Counted from the stretch's first letter, positions 1 to 9,048 are shown. The stretch: 64,000 nucleotides of DNA from Phycisphaerales bacterium (GCA_040221175.1 JAVJVK010000004.1:124001-188000), one strand, 5' to 3'. Notes: generated from the sequence alone by a model not told the origin. Numbers and translations are program-made.

Positions 1-461
1 ACGCCAATGGCGGGCACGTCGAGCAGCATGTCGAGCGGCAGATTCTCCGTGAAGTGGAGCGGTTCGCGGATACCATAGCTGATGCTCGCGGCGCCGAGCA
101 GGCATACGGGCAACGAGAACCACCAGCGACCCGGCCCCACGGCGACCAAGGCTGCCGCGATGGCGCCCATGCCTACCAAGGCGGGCGTCCTGACGTTGAC
201 GTTCAGGGGCCACCAACCGTCGTAGGTCTCGACCAGACGCATCGACCAGACCACCCCACCACCAACGACGAGCGTCGCCATCGCCGTGATGAGGCGTTCC
301 AGCACGCCTCGTGGCCGAACGACTCGCCCGGGCTCGAGATTTCGTGGGGGAAGCGGGCCGCGCCGTAGAGCAACCGCCACGCCCGCGAACATGAGCGTGA
401 GCGTAGCGATGACCCCCGGCACGACGCCGCCAAAGACTGCGGCGTTGATGCGTGGATCCAT
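1..461 (-). CDS. membrane protein of unknown function, C-terminus beyond the window
   Basis: The reading frame is open from an ATG at 461 to the window edge (153 codons, no stop). It begins MDPRINAAVFGGVV and has a hydrophobic stretch near residues 8-30, then further hydrophobic segments around residues 58-75 and 90-125. This looks like a small integral membrane protein with three or four helices. The start lies 4 bases after the stop of the YceI gene, so the two are probably co-transcribed. I recognise no family. A redox or cytochrome role beside a YceI protein is possible but only an inference. The true 3' end lies outside the sequence given. Confidence 0.7.
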   Translation of the reverse strand, partial: MDPRINAAVFGGVVPGVIATLTLMFAGVAVALRRGPLPPRNLEPGRVVRPRGVLERLITAMATLVVGGGVVWSMRLVETYDGWWPLNVNVRTPALVGMGAIAAALVAVGPGRWWFSLPVCLLGAASISYGIREPLHFTENLPLDMLLDVPAIG

Positions 462-465
462 GCGA

Positions 466-1116
466 TTACTGCTTGGTGGCCTCGACGAAGATGGTCAGGT
501 CGACCGTATCGCCCAGGCCGCCGTTGTCGATCGAAGTGGTCATGCCGAAGTCGCTGCGCTCGAAGCTCATCGTCGCCTCGTAGCCGACGCGGCGCTGGGT
601 GCGGAAGTCACCTTCACCCGTCTTTCGAATGATGGCCGAGACGGGAAGCGTCTTGCCCAGGAGCGTGAGTTCGCCGTCGACGGTCACGCTTCCGTCGCCA
701 TTGGCCTTGCCGCCGCTGGCCTTGAAGGTACTGGTGGGGAACTGACGGACGTTAAAGTAGTCGGCGCTGCGCAGGTGCTCGTCGCGGCTGTTATTGCCCG
801 TCCAGACGCGGCTGACGTCGATGGTCACGTCGATCATCGACTCGCCCGCGTTCTCGGGGTCGACCACCATGGTGCCCTCGATGCCTGGGAACATGCCATG
901 GAAGGGCGACGCGCCGACGTGCATGATGCGAAACACGACGCCCGAGTGCACGCTGTCGATCTCGCCGTTGGCGGCCACGGCCTCGTAGGAGGCCGGAGCA
1001 ATGCTGGCGACCGGAGTGGACGGTGCGGGGCTGTTCAGGAACAGCGAGACGCCCATGGCGCCGGCCGCGCCTACGCCAACAAGGCCAACGCGGGCCAGAA
1101 TCTTGCTGAGATGCAT
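466..1116 (-). CDS. exported YceI family protein
   Basis: This is a 216-residue protein. An N-terminal hydrophobic segment (residues 5-28) is a signal peptide or anchor. A lipocalin-like YceI domain follows: it opens with IDSVHSGVVFRIMH, and later motifs include DEHLRSADYFNVRQFP, GELTLLGKTLPV and FERSDFGM. YceI proteins are periplasmic or secreted barrels that bind isoprenoid or other amphipathic ligands. The start at 1116 is chosen because GGAGG stands 9 bases upstream and the export signal starts directly after it; an upstream in-frame ATG at 1212 would overlap the neighbouring gene. It sits between a thioredoxin-like gene and a membrane-protein gene on the same strand, so a three-gene unit is likely. 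Confidence 0.9.
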   Translation of the reverse strand: MHLSKILARVGLVGVGAAGAMGVSLFLNSPAPSTPVASIAPASYEAVAANGEIDSVHSGVVFRIMHVGASPFHGMFPGIEGTMVVDPENAGESMIDVTIDVSRVWTGNNSRDEHLRSADYFNVRQFPTSTFKASGGKANGDGSVTVDGELTLLGKTLPVSAIIRKTGEGDFRTQRRVGYEATMSFERSDFGMTTSIDNGGLGDTVDLTIFVEATKQ

Positions 1117-1175
1117 GCTTGGTTTCCTCCAGGGAGTGTTCCGGATCGAATTTGCGAGACCGTGGAACCAGTGGC

Positions 1176-1769
1176 CTAGCGGGCGTATTCCGGCTCGTTG
1201 CCCGCTTTCCACTTGATGGAACAGCCGATGCTGGGCTTCTGGGGCCAGTCGATCGGCTCGCCGTTCATGACCGCTTCGATGGCAAGGCGGAGATCCCGAC
1301 CGGTCACCGGCTTGTCGCTTCCGGGGCGGCTGTCGTCGAGTTGGCCGCGGTAGGCCAACTCGTGGTTGGCATCGAACACGAAGAAGTCCGGCGTGCAGGC
1401 CGCCTGATAGGCCTTGGCGACCGACTGATCCCGGTCGTAAAGGTAGGGAAACACAAATCCGTTCTCGCGGGCGACCTCGGCCATGCGCTCGGGGGCATCA
1501 TCGGGATGGGTCTCCACGTCGTTGGGCATGATGGCCACGAAGGCGACCCCCTTGTGCGTGCAGTCGCGGCCCAACCGCCCCAATTCATCCATGATGTGCT
1601 TCACGAACGGGCAGTGGTTGCAGATGAAGGCCACGACGAGGACCTTGGCCCCGCGAAAGGCTTCCAGATCGACCACCGTACCCGGTGGATTCTGGCCCGA
1701 GTAGTCGAGCAGAGAGAACGGCGGGGCCTTCGAGCCCAGGGGCAGCATGGTTGATTCGACGGGCGGCAT
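1176..1769 (-). CDS. thioredoxin-like (AhpC/TSA-type redoxin) family protein
   Basis: A 197-residue redoxin-fold protein. It has GSKAPPFSLLDYSG near the N-terminus and the active-site motif FICNHCPFVKH (CxxC) near residue 55, followed by FVAIMPND and a cis-Pro region CTPDFFVFD. The C-terminal SIGCSIKWK is typical of this subfamily of cytoplasmic thioredoxin-like proteins. There is no signal peptide. The start at 1769 is preceded by GAGGAG with suitable spacing; an ATG nine codons upstream lacks one. It is the first gene of the minus-strand run that continues into the YceI gene. The substrate is unknown. Confidence 0.9.
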   Translation of the reverse strand: MPPVESTMLPLGSKAPPFSLLDYSGQNPPGTVVDLEAFRGAKVLVVAFICNHCPFVKHIMDELGRLGRDCTHKGVAFVAIMPNDVETHPDDAPERMAEVARENGFVFPYLYDRDQSVAKAYQAACTPDFFVFDANHELAYRGQLDDSRPGSDKPVTGRDLRLAIEAVMNGEPIDWPQKPSIGCSIKWKAGNEPEYAR

Positions 1770-2132
1770 GGGGATCTCCTCGTGGCGGGTTGGCATGGCC
1801 CGAGCGGGCTCGTGCAGCGTATGGCGGCCCTATCCGAGCAAGAAATCGCCCGCAACTGACCCCGGGACGACACGGAGCCGATGGCTATACTTTGGCTCGG
1901 CATGGTGGTCCGAGCGTGCCGACGCGGGCAAACCCCAATCCTCTGTAGACTGCCCTGTTCGTTCCTGGGCGTGTTGACGGTTTGGGACCCGGCGATTCTT
2001 GTCTTGGGAGCGACCGGGATCCGGTCAATCTCTATGAAGCGCCCTTGGCGGGGCACCCCCGATTTCGGCTCGTGTCGAACAGGGGCTCGGATCACGCTCT
2101 CGCCGGTGCCGCTGCACGAAAGGCTCATACCG
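1770..2132 (+). other. intergenic region and probable long leader of rpsB
   Basis: This 363-base stretch separates the divergent redoxin and rpsB genes and shows no convincing gene. A TATACT hexamer at 1886-1891 and a TTGACG at 1974-1979 are candidate promoter elements for rpsB, but neither has a well-spaced partner. If either is used, rpsB has a leader of more than 120 bases, which would leave room for the autoregulatory mRNA structures common in ribosomal protein operons. I could not fold it into a known leader class. Confidence 0.35.
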
Positions 2133-2978
2133 ATGGCCGAAAATCACGAAAACACCCTGGTCAAGGATCTCATCGAAGCGGGCATCCACTTCGGCCAGCG
2201 CTCCAGCGCGTGGAACCCGAAGATGAACCGCTACATCTACGACCGGCGCAACGGCCTGCACATCATCGACATCAAGGAAACCGTCAAGGGCCTGCTGCTG
2301 GCCAAGCGGTTCCTGGCCAAGACGGTGTCCGAGGGCAAGGACGTGTGCTTCGTAGGCACCAAGCGTCAGGCCAAGGACATCCTCGAAGAGCGGGCCAAGG
2401 ACGTGGGCATGCACTGCGTCACCGAGCGCTGGCTCGGCGGCATGCTGACCAACTTCCGCACCATCCGCACGCGGCTCAAGCGGCTCGAAGAACTCGAGGC
2501 CATCGAGCAGGAGGATAACTTCGCCAGCTACTCCAAGAAGATGGAGAGCCAGCTCCGCCGCGAGATGACCAAGATCCGCCGCAACCTCGACGGCGTGCGC
2601 GGCATGGATAAGTTGCCCGGCGCCCTGATGATTATCGACGTGAAGCGCGAGATGACCGCGATCCGCGAGGCACGCAAGCTTGGCATCCCCACCATCGCCC
2701 TCATTGACACCGATGGCGACCCGGACGTGGTGGACATTCCCATCCCCGGCAACGACGACAGCATGCGGTCGATCGACGTGATCATCCGCGAACTGTGCAA
2801 GGCCGTAGCCGAGGGCAAGCAGGGCCGCAGCGTGAGCGAGGCCGCCAGCGACAAGGACGAGAGCGGCGCCGAGCAGCCCCGCCGCCGCAGCCGCCGTGCT
2901 CAGTACTCGGCCGACGCGCCTGCTCCCGCGCCCGAGGGCGAGGCCGATCAGCCCGCCGCGACCGCCACCGAGAACTGA
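2133..2978 (+). CDS. rpsB: 30S ribosomal protein S2
   Basis: A 281-residue protein that opens MAENHENTLVKDLIEAG and carries S2 signatures: HFGQRSSAWNPKM, FVGTKRQAKDIL, RWLGGMLTNFRTI, DVKREMTAIREA and IPTIALIDTDGDP. The start at 2133 has AAAGG upstream and matches the family N-terminus; the frame stays open upstream, but that part shows no homology. The last 50 residues (from about 232) are a charged Arg- and Pro/Ala-rich tail beyond the usual S2 end. It is followed by tsf, the classic rpsB-tsf pair. S2 joins the small ribosomal subunit late, near the mRNA exit platform. Confidence 0.98.
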   Translation: MAENHENTLVKDLIEAGIHFGQRSSAWNPKMNRYIYDRRNGLHIIDIKETVKGLLLAKRFLAKTVSEGKDVCFVGTKRQAKDILEERAKDVGMHCVTERWLGGMLTNFRTIRTRLKRLEELEAIEQEDNFASYSKKMESQLRREMTKIRRNLDGVRGMDKLPGALMIIDVKREMTAIREARKLGIPTIALIDTDGDPDVVDIPIPGNDDSMRSIDVIIRELCKAVAEGKQGRSVSEAASDKDESGAEQPRRRSRRAQYSADAPAPAPEGEADQPAATATEN

Positions 2979-3084
2979 GCGACTCGTTTGCGATGTGCCT
3001 CGTCGCATCGCAGATCGACACGAATCCACGAGACACCCGCCGGCCTGATCTGGGGTCGGCCTACCGAGCCGGAGAAGACTGAGC

Positions 3085-3900
3085 ATGGCACAAGTCGAAG
3101 TGAGCGCAAAGGACGTCATGAAGCTGCGTCAGAAGACGGGCCTCTCGATGATGGAGTGCAAGAAGGCACTCACCGAAGCGGGCGGCGATCAGGACGCCGC
3201 CGAGGAACTGCTGCGCAAGAAGCTCAAGGGCAAGATGGAGACCCGCACCGATCGCGCCGCGGGCGAGGGCCGCATCGGCGTGGCCATCGACGGCGACAAG
3301 GCAGCCATCGTCGAACTGCGGGCCGAGACGGACTTCACCGCCAAGAACGAGAAGTTCGTGCAGATGACCCAGGACATCGCCAAGGCCGCCAAGGACGCGC
3401 CCGCGGGTGATGTCTCGCTGCCCGAGTCGGCCGCCGGCACGCTTGATGAGATCCGCATCACCACTGGCGAAAACATCAGCTTCGCCCGCGGCAAGGCCCT
3501 CCATGGCGGTAAGTTCGCCTCGTACATCCATCACGATGGCAAGACGGGCGTGCTGCTGCAGGCAGAGGGCGACGTCGACGAAGCCACCATGAAGGACATC
3601 TGCATGCACATCGTCGCGGCGGTGCCCACCCCCGCGGGCGTGAACCCCGACGACGTGCCCCAGGACCTGATCGAGAAGGAGCGCAAGTTCCGACTCGAGC
3701 AGGCGATGGAGAGCGGCAAGCCCCAGGAAATCGCCGAGAAGATGGTCGAAGGCGGCATGCGGAAGTTCTTCGAGACCGTGGCCCTGGTCGAGCAGCCCTT
3801 CGTGAAGGACCCGAGCACCAAGATCAAGGATCTGGTGGGTTCCAAGGGCAAGCTCGTGCACTTCGAGCGCTGGGTCGTGGGCGAAACCGCCCAAGACTGA
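3085..3900 (+). CDS. tsf: translation elongation factor Ts
   Basis: A 271-residue EF-Ts. The N-terminal UBA-like domain reads VMKLRQKTGLSMMECKKAL. The core that drives nucleotide exchange on EF-Tu includes AETDFTAKNEKF (family form TDFVARN) near residue 90. EF-Ts releases GDP from EF-Tu in the cytosol. The start at 3085 is preceded by GGAGAAG. It lies 106 bases after rpsB and is followed 22 bases later by a LURP-one-like gene, so all three may share a transcript. Confidence 0.98.
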   Translation: MAQVEVSAKDVMKLRQKTGLSMMECKKALTEAGGDQDAAEELLRKKLKGKMETRTDRAAGEGRIGVAIDGDKAAIVELRAETDFTAKNEKFVQMTQDIAKAAKDAPAGDVSLPESAAGTLDEIRITTGENISFARGKALHGGKFASYIHHDGKTGVLLQAEGDVDEATMKDICMHIVAAVPTPAGVNPDDVPQDLIEKERKFRLEQAMESGKPQEIAEKMVEGGMRKFFETVALVEQPFVKDPSTKIKDLVGSKGKLVHFERWVVGETAQD

Positions 3901-3922
3901 ATCAGCCCTAGCATCGGCCGCC

Positions 3923-4507
3923 ATGGCCACCTCAACCCAAGAGCAGTACACCATCCGGGCCAAGGTCTTTGACCTTGTCCCGCAGTTTTTTATTACCGAC
4001 CAGCAAGGCCAGATGGTCGGCTACTGCCGCCAGAAGCTGTTCCGGTTCAAGGAAGAGATCGTCCTCTACACCGATCGCACGCGCGAGAGCGAGTTGCTCC
4101 GCATCAAGGCCCGACAGATCATCGACTTCGGCGCCACTTACGACGTCAGGCTGCCCAGCGGTCAGTCGATCGGCTCGCTGCGTCGCAAGGGCCTCAAGAG
4201 CACCTTCGTCCGCGACGAGTGGCTCGTGCTGGACGAACAAGGCGGGCAGATCGGAACGCTGCAGGAGGACTCGACCATCCGAGCGCTGCTCCGGCGGACC
4301 ATCGATGCCGCTGCGGCGTTCATGCCCCAGAAGTTTCACCTGAGAGACATGGCCGGCCGCGAGATCGCCATCTTCCGGCAGCACTTCAACCCGTTCGTCT
4401 TCAAGCTTGGCATCGCCGTTCTCGAAGACCACGATCAACTCGACGACCTGATGCTGATCGCCATCGGCGTGCTCACGGCCATCATTGAAGGACGCCAGCG
4501 AGACTGA
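3923..4507 (+). CDS. LURP-one-related / Tubby-like C2 family protein
   Basis: A 194-residue protein with the alternating strands of the LURP-one-related (DUF567) fold: FFITDQQGQMVGYCRQK, IVLYTDRTRESELLRIKA, DVRLPSGQSIGSLRRKG, and WLVLDEQGGQIGTLQED. The repeated pattern of a strand, D-x-x-G-x-x-(I/V)-G and another strand is characteristic. Related proteins resemble phospholipid scramblases and Tubby barrels, but bacterial members have no firmly known role. A hydrophobic C-terminal helix (LMLIAIGVLTAII) could touch a membrane. It follows tsf closely, and ends 3 bases before the stop of mnmG on the opposite strand. Confidence 0.8.
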   Translation: MATSTQEQYTIRAKVFDLVPQFFITDQQGQMVGYCRQKLFRFKEEIVLYTDRTRESELLRIKARQIIDFGATYDVRLPSGQSIGSLRRKGLKSTFVRDEWLVLDEQGGQIGTLQEDSTIRALLRRTIDAAAAFMPQKFHLRDMAGREIAIFRQHFNPFVFKLGIAVLEDHDQLDDLMLIAIGVLTAIIEGRQRD

Positions 4508-4509
4508 TC

Positions 4510-6432
4510 TCAGGCCTGGCGTGCAACGAGCACGGCCAGCAACGTCAGGTCGGCGGGCGTGACGCCCTCGAGCCTGGAGGCCTGGCCGAATGTCGCCGGT
4601 CGGAAGCGATCCAGCGACTGGCGGGCCTCGGTGCGCAGGCTGGTCATGGCGGTATAGTCCACGTGCGTGGGGATCCGCCGGCGCTCCATCTCGCGCTGCC
4701 TCTTCACCTCGCTCGCCTGCCGCTGGATGTACGGCTCGTAGCGATGCTCGGCGGCGACCATCCTGAGCACACGCGGATCGAATGATCGACCGGCCTGAGC
4801 GGCGACGTCTCGTTCGAATTGCGCATCGTTGTATTGCGGCCAACGCAAGGCGTGGGCCATGGGATGCCCCTCGACGCGTGCGGCGGCCACGGCGGTTCGC
4901 AGTGCGTCCACCTCGTCCGTGCGGGCTCGGTACGCTCCGGCCCGTTGCCGGCCGACGTCCGTGGTCGCCAGCAGCCCGAGTTCGATCGCCTTGGGAGTCA
5001 GCCGCTCCACGGCGTTATCGCTGCGCAGCAGCAGGCGATGCTCGGCCCGGCTGGTGAACATGCGGTAGGGCTCCACGGGCGTGCGTGTCACCAGGTCGTC
5101 CATCAGCACGCCGATGTACGCCTCCTCGCGGCCGAGCACGAAGTTTGGCTCACGATTCGTTGCCAGCAATGCCGCATTGACGCCCGCAACCAAGCCCTGT
5201 GCCGCCGCCTCTTCGTAGCCGCTGGTGCCGTTGATCTGCCCGGCCAGAAACAAGCCCTCGTAGCGTTTCGTTCGCCCCGTCGCCTCGATCTGGTGCGGAC
5301 GGACCATGTCGTATTCGACGGCGTAGCCCCAGCGATAGACGTGCGCGTCCTGGCAGCCGGGCATGGTGCGAACGACCACCTCCTGCACGTCGGCCGGCAG
5401 GCTGGTGGCGATGCCGTTGCAATAGACCCAGTCGCTCTCGAGGCTTTCGGGCTCCAGGAACACCGTGTGCGACGTCCGCTCGGCGAAGCGATGCACCTTG
5501 TCTTCGATGCTCGGGCAATAGCGTGGGCCGGGCGCCAGGTCGCCCCGGAACATCGGCGCCCGGTGCAGGTTCTGCCGCACGAACTCGTGTGCCTCCGGCG
5601 CGGTGCTGGTCTTCTTGCAGGGCGTGGGCGTCAGCACCGGGAATTGCGGCGCAGCCACTGCTCCGACCATCCAGCCGCCAGGTTGCCCGGGCAGAGGGGT
5701 TAAGGCACTGAAGGGCTCGGGCGTCTCATCGGGCGGCTGCTCTTCCAAGCGGTCCCACTCGATCGTCGATTTCTTTAGCCGCGGCGGCGTGCCGGTGCGC
5801 AAGCGGCCAAGTTCGAAGCCAAGCCTGGAGAGTTCAGCGGAGATGCCAACGGACGGCGCTTCGCCGTAGCGTCCACCGGAAGACTTTTCCTCGCCCGTGT
5901 GCATGAGTCCGCGCATGAACGTGCCCGTCGTGAGCACCACGGCGCCGGCCCGAAGCTCGCTCGGGAACGCACGGTTCTCGCCCGTCCCGGGCCCTAGCCG
6001 GACCCCCACCACCCGATCGCCCTCCAAGACGAAGCTCTCGACGGCGGCCTCGATGATCTCGATTTCCGAGCGGGCGTCCAGCATGGCACGGACGGCCCGC
6101 GGGTAGGCCAGCTTGTCGCTCTGGGTACGCGGGCCTCGCACGGCCGGCCCGCGGCTGCGATTGAGCAGGGCGAAGTTGATGCCCGTGGCGTCGGCGGCCA
6201 GGCCCATGAGCCCGCCAAGGGCATCTATCTCGTTGACCAGTTGCCCCTTGGCCAGCCCGCCGATGGCCGGGTTGCAGCTCATAGCCCCGATGGTGTCTAC
6301 GCGCAGTGTCACCAGGGCCACCGTTCGGTTGCCACCAAGCAAATTGGCGGCGGCCCACGCGGCTTCAGCGCCGGCGTGTCCACCGCCGATCACGATGACC
6401 TGATACCCAAGGCTCTTCGACGGCGTCGTCAT
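4510..6432 (-). CDS. mnmG: tRNA uridine-5-carboxymethylaminomethyl(34) synthesis enzyme MnmG
   Basis: A 640-residue MnmG/GidA, a normal length for the family. Residues 11-25 hold the FAD-binding dinucleotide motif VIVIGGGHAGAEAAWA. Other family signatures are MSCNPAIGGLAKGQLVNEID, LNRSRGPAVRGPR, LFLAGQINGTSGYEEAAAQG and the C-terminal helical YEPYIQRQ. With MnmE it installs the cmnm5 group on the wobble uridine of tRNAs, using FAD and methylene-THF. There is no Shine-Dalgarno before the ATG. Instead a TACACT hexamer lies 7 bases upstream, which suggests a leaderless start. mnmE is not in the window. Confidence 0.98.
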   Translation of the reverse strand: MTTPSKSLGYQVIVIGGGHAGAEAAWAAANLLGGNRTVALVTLRVDTIGAMSCNPAIGGLAKGQLVNEIDALGGLMGLAADATGINFALLNRSRGPAVRGPRTQSDKLAYPRAVRAMLDARSEIEIIEAAVESFVLEGDRVVGVRLGPGTGENRAFPSELRAGAVVLTTGTFMRGLMHTGEEKSSGGRYGEAPSVGISAELSRLGFELGRLRTGTPPRLKKSTIEWDRLEEQPPDETPEPFSALTPLPGQPGGWMVGAVAAPQFPVLTPTPCKKTSTAPEAHEFVRQNLHRAPMFRGDLAPGPRYCPSIEDKVHRFAERTSHTVFLEPESLESDWVYCNGIATSLPADVQEVVVRTMPGCQDAHVYRWGYAVEYDMVRPHQIEATGRTKRYEGLFLAGQINGTSGYEEAAAQGLVAGVNAALLATNREPNFVLGREEAYIGVLMDDLVTRTPVEPYRMFTSRAEHRLLLRSDNAVERLTPKAIELGLLATTDVGRQRAGAYRARTDEVDALRTAVAAARVEGHPMAHALRWPQYNDAQFERDVAAQAGRSFDPRVLRMVAAEHRYEPYIQRQASEVKRQREMERRRIPTHVDYTAMTSLRTEARQSLDRFRPATFGQASRLEGVTPADLTLLAVLVARQA

Positions 6433-6439
6433 CGAGCGA

Positions 6440-6445
6440 AGTGTA
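6440..6445 (-). promoter_or_regulatory. candidate -10 box for a leaderless mnmG transcript
   Basis: TACACT on the minus strand ends 7 bases before the mnmG ATG, with no ribosome binding site between. A transcript starting at or next to the A of the ATG would be leaderless. No good -35 box is visible, so this is tentative. Confidence 0.35.
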
Positions 6446-6457
6446 GATGCCGACCGG

Positions 6458-7138
6458 TCAGACCGTGCTGGTGTCCTGCTCGGCGCAGTCGGTCGCCTCG
6501 GCCACGCCCACGGCGACGGCCATCTTGACCAGGCAAGGCAGGGTCTTGGCCCGCATCTTGCTCATGACGCGCGAGCGATGGACTTCGATGGTCTTCTCGC
6601 TCAGGCCCAGCTTGGCGGCCACCTGCTTGTTGGCGTAGCCGTCGACGACCAACTCCATGACCTCACGCTCGCGGGGGGTGAGCTTCTCGAGCCGGCCGCG
6701 GATGCCAGCCACGCTGGCGGCCTTCTGGCGACGCTCCTCGTCCACTTCGATCGCGCGCGAGATCTGCTCGAGCAGTTCCTGGTCGCGGAAGGGCTTCTCG
6801 AGGAAGTCGATGGCACCCCGCTTGAGCGCCTGGACGGCCATGGGAACATCGCCGTGACCGCTGATCATGATGATCGGGAGCTTGACCCCGCGCCCCTTGA
6901 GCATGTCCAGCAGTTCCATGCCGCTGGTGCCGGGCATGCGCACGTCGAGCACGAGGCAGCCGGGCACGTCGCCGGTGAACTCCTCGAGGAACGCGTCGGC
7001 GTTGGCGAACGGCTCGACGTTGAGGCCGACCGATTCGATCAGCCAGCGAAGCGAATCGCGCATCGAGGGATCATCATCAACCACGAACACCGTGGCCGAT
7101 TTGGTGATAGGACTGTCTTCGGTCTGAACCTGGCTCAT
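6458..7138 (-). CDS. FixJ/NarL-type response regulator
   Basis: A 226-residue two-domain regulator. The receiver spans residues 15-130 with the acidic cluster DDD (21-23), phospho-acceptor D65 in CLVLDVRMPG, and K in FLEKPFRDQ. A C-terminal LuxR-type helix-turn-helix contains LTPREREVMELVVDGYANK and GLSEKTIEVHRSRV. The ATG at 7138 overlaps the kinase stop in an ATGA, so the two are translationally coupled. The arrangement (PAS kinase then FixJ-like regulator) resembles FixLJ and its relatives, which answer to oxygen, redox or organic substrates. The actual signal is not evident. mnmG is the next gene in the same direction but probably has its own promoter. Confidence 0.95.
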   Translation of the reverse strand: MSQVQTEDSPITKSATVFVVDDDPSMRDSLRWLIESVGLNVEPFANADAFLEEFTGDVPGCLVLDVRMPGTSGMELLDMLKGRGVKLPIIMISGHGDVPMAVQALKRGAIDFLEKPFRDQELLEQISRAIEVDEERRQKAASVAGIRGRLEKLTPREREVMELVVDGYANKQVAAKLGLSEKTIEVHRSRVMSKMRAKTLPCLVKMAVAVGVAEATDCAEQDTSTV

Positions 7139-8859
7139 GCGGCGCCTCCTTGGCTCTTGGTTTGGGTTGGATTGGGAGCGACCGAGTCGCTCGAATGGGT
7201 CGCGTGCTCGCTCCGCAAGCCGCCTGCACGTTGCAGGGCGGGAAGATGGAGTTCGAACACGGCTCCTCCGCCGGGTGCATTGCAGGCACTCAGACGCCCG
7301 CCATGCACTTCGGCGATGGTCTTGCTGATGGACAGGCCCAGGCCCATCCCCTTGCTCTTGGTCGAAAAGAATGGTTCGAACAAGCGGCTCTCGCAGCCAT
7401 CGGGCAGGCCCTTGCCATTGTCGCTGACCGACAGGCACACCATCCCTTGCTCGTCCATGAACGTCCGCACCCTGACCGTCGCGGGTGAAGCTCCGGCCGA
7501 CCCGATGACCGCGTCGCGTGCATTGCGCAGCAGATTCAGGGCTACCTGCTGGATCTGCACCTCGTCGGCTCGGACGTCTGGCAGATCGTCCGCCAGTTCC
7601 ACCCGCAGTCGAACTCGCCCGCTCTCCGGACTGGCCTTATAGAAGCGCATGGCCTGTCCGACGGCTTCGTTCAGCGACATGGGCTGATACTGCAAGGTCG
7701 AATGGGTCGCAAACCCACGCATCCGCTTAATAATGCCACCAGCAAACTCCGCAAGCTCGGCGCAGCCACGCACCGTCTTGATGAGTTGCTCTCGGTCGAT
7801 GGTGCCGGCTTCGAGTCGGCGCAGGCAGCCATTCATGTAGTTGGTGATGGCGCCCAGGGGCTGGTTCAGTTCGTGGGCGATTCCGCTGGCCAATTCGCCC
7901 AGCGAATTCTTCTGCCACTGATGGGCCATCTCATCGAGTTGCTGACGGTGCTGCTGCTCGGCTCGCTTGGATTCGGTCAATGACTCGTGCGCCACCACCG
8001 CATACCGGGTTCCGTTCCAGGCAAAACCGGTGGCACGAACCTGGAACCACCGCTGCTCCTCGGGGCTGTCGCATGGATACTCGACATAGGTGGCCGTCTG
8101 CTGGCCGGCCAGCACCGATCGAAGGCCGGATGCAACCGCACTGGCTTCCGCCGCGGCTTCGCCGTCCGCCTGATCGCACGCCTCGAGGTAGTTCGAGCCA
8201 ATACAGGCGTCGTCGGATTCCAATCCGTTCAGCCGAGCAAATTCCCGCCAGGCACGATTCACCGCCATGATTCGGCCGGTGTTGTCGAGCAATGCTACCT
8301 CTGCGGGCATCACGTCCAGAGCCGCGACCAGGAGTTCCATCGAGCCACCGTTCCCCTCAACCAGGGAAGACGCGATGCCTTGGGCTTGTGCCGCGTGATC
8401 TGCCTCGATGAGCACGAGCCATGCATTTGGCTCGCCTCCAATCTCAGGGGCAACTTCGACGCGCACGTGCGGGCTGGAAGGATCCCGGAGGCTGCAGGGC
8501 CGGGCCGCCTTGAGGGCTCGATGAAGTTCTTCGCCGAACCGCGGGCCAAGGCCCGCCGCTTGCAGGGCCGCTTCGAAGGTACGGAGAACTCTGCCGGCCG
8601 CGTTGGCCCACGCCACGTCGAACCCGGCGTCATGGACCCGCAAGCCGAAAGCGGGCGAGGGATGCGACTCCATAATCCGGGCCGTCGCCACGTGTTGCGT
8701 GGCATCGGCGGGCTCTTGTGGTTGTCGCTCGTCACGGATCATGGCTGGCGCTCCGACCGAAATCCCTGTCAGCGGGGTCCCGATCGCCTTCGACTCCATT
8801 GTGGTATTCAAGAACCCCCCGACTGCCATTGGAGCGAGACGAGGATAATCCCTAGCCAT
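7135..8859 (-). CDS. PAS-domain sensor histidine kinase
   Basis: A 574-residue soluble kinase with no transmembrane segments. The N-terminal half holds PAS-like sequence: one region near residues 70-130, and a clearer one with DVMPAEVALLDNTGRIMAVNRAWREF. The transmitter has the H box GIAHELNQPLGAITNYMNG (His near 329), the N box QQVALNLLRNARDAV, and G boxes VSDNGKGLPDG and STKSKGMGLGLS. It matches FixL-type kinases. No haem-binding residues can be asserted from reading alone. The start at 8859 is uncertain; later ATGs at MESKAI and MIRDER are alternatives. It overlaps the downstream regulator gene by 4 bases. Confidence 0.92.
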   Translation of the reverse strand: MARDYPRLAPMAVGGFLNTTMESKAIGTPLTGISVGAPAMIRDERQPQEPADATQHVATARIMESHPSPAFGLRVHDAGFDVAWANAAGRVLRTFEAALQAAGLGPRFGEELHRALKAARPCSLRDPSSPHVRVEVAPEIGGEPNAWLVLIEADHAAQAQGIASSLVEGNGGSMELLVAALDVMPAEVALLDNTGRIMAVNRAWREFARLNGLESDDACIGSNYLEACDQADGEAAAEASAVASGLRSVLAGQQTATYVEYPCDSPEEQRWFQVRATGFAWNGTRYAVVAHESLTESKRAEQQHRQQLDEMAHQWQKNSLGELASGIAHELNQPLGAITNYMNGCLRRLEAGTIDREQLIKTVRGCAELAEFAGGIIKRMRGFATHSTLQYQPMSLNEAVGQAMRFYKASPESGRVRLRVELADDLPDVRADEVQIQQVALNLLRNARDAVIGSAGASPATVRVRTFMDEQGMVCLSVSDNGKGLPDGCESRLFEPFFSTKSKGMGLGLSISKTIAEVHGGRLSACNAPGGGAVFELHLPALQRAGGLRSEHATHSSDSVAPNPTQTKSQGGAA

Positions 8860-8870
8860 TGACGATAACT

Positions 8871-8903
8871 CTTACGGGATACCAATTATTCCTAAGGGTA
8901 CCC
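8871..8903 (-). promoter_or_regulatory. pair of direct repeats upstream of the kinase gene
   Basis: Read on the minus strand, TACCCTTAGGAA and TATCCCGTAAGAG form two similar elements about 20 bases apart, that is, two helical turns. A third partial copy (CTAGGGATTA) lies over the kinase start. Spaced direct repeats directly upstream of a two-component operon suit binding of its own FixJ/NarL-type regulator. This is inferred from position and spacing only. Confidence 0.35.
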
Positions 8904-9048
8904 GATTGGGCGCTCTTGGCCGGGGTAACGGAGGGTGCGCATCCCTTGTAGGCCGAGGGGCGGAGCGGATGTGTTCGGGCTGTCAGGTCCTAGAACCCCG
9001 CATCGCCTGCCAATTATCCGCATTTTCCTCCCGATTACGGGGGGTTGC

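Noticed and set aside
2025-3119. A 364-codon antisense frame over rpsB
   Set aside because: rpsB is certain on the other strand and the antisense product resembles no protein.
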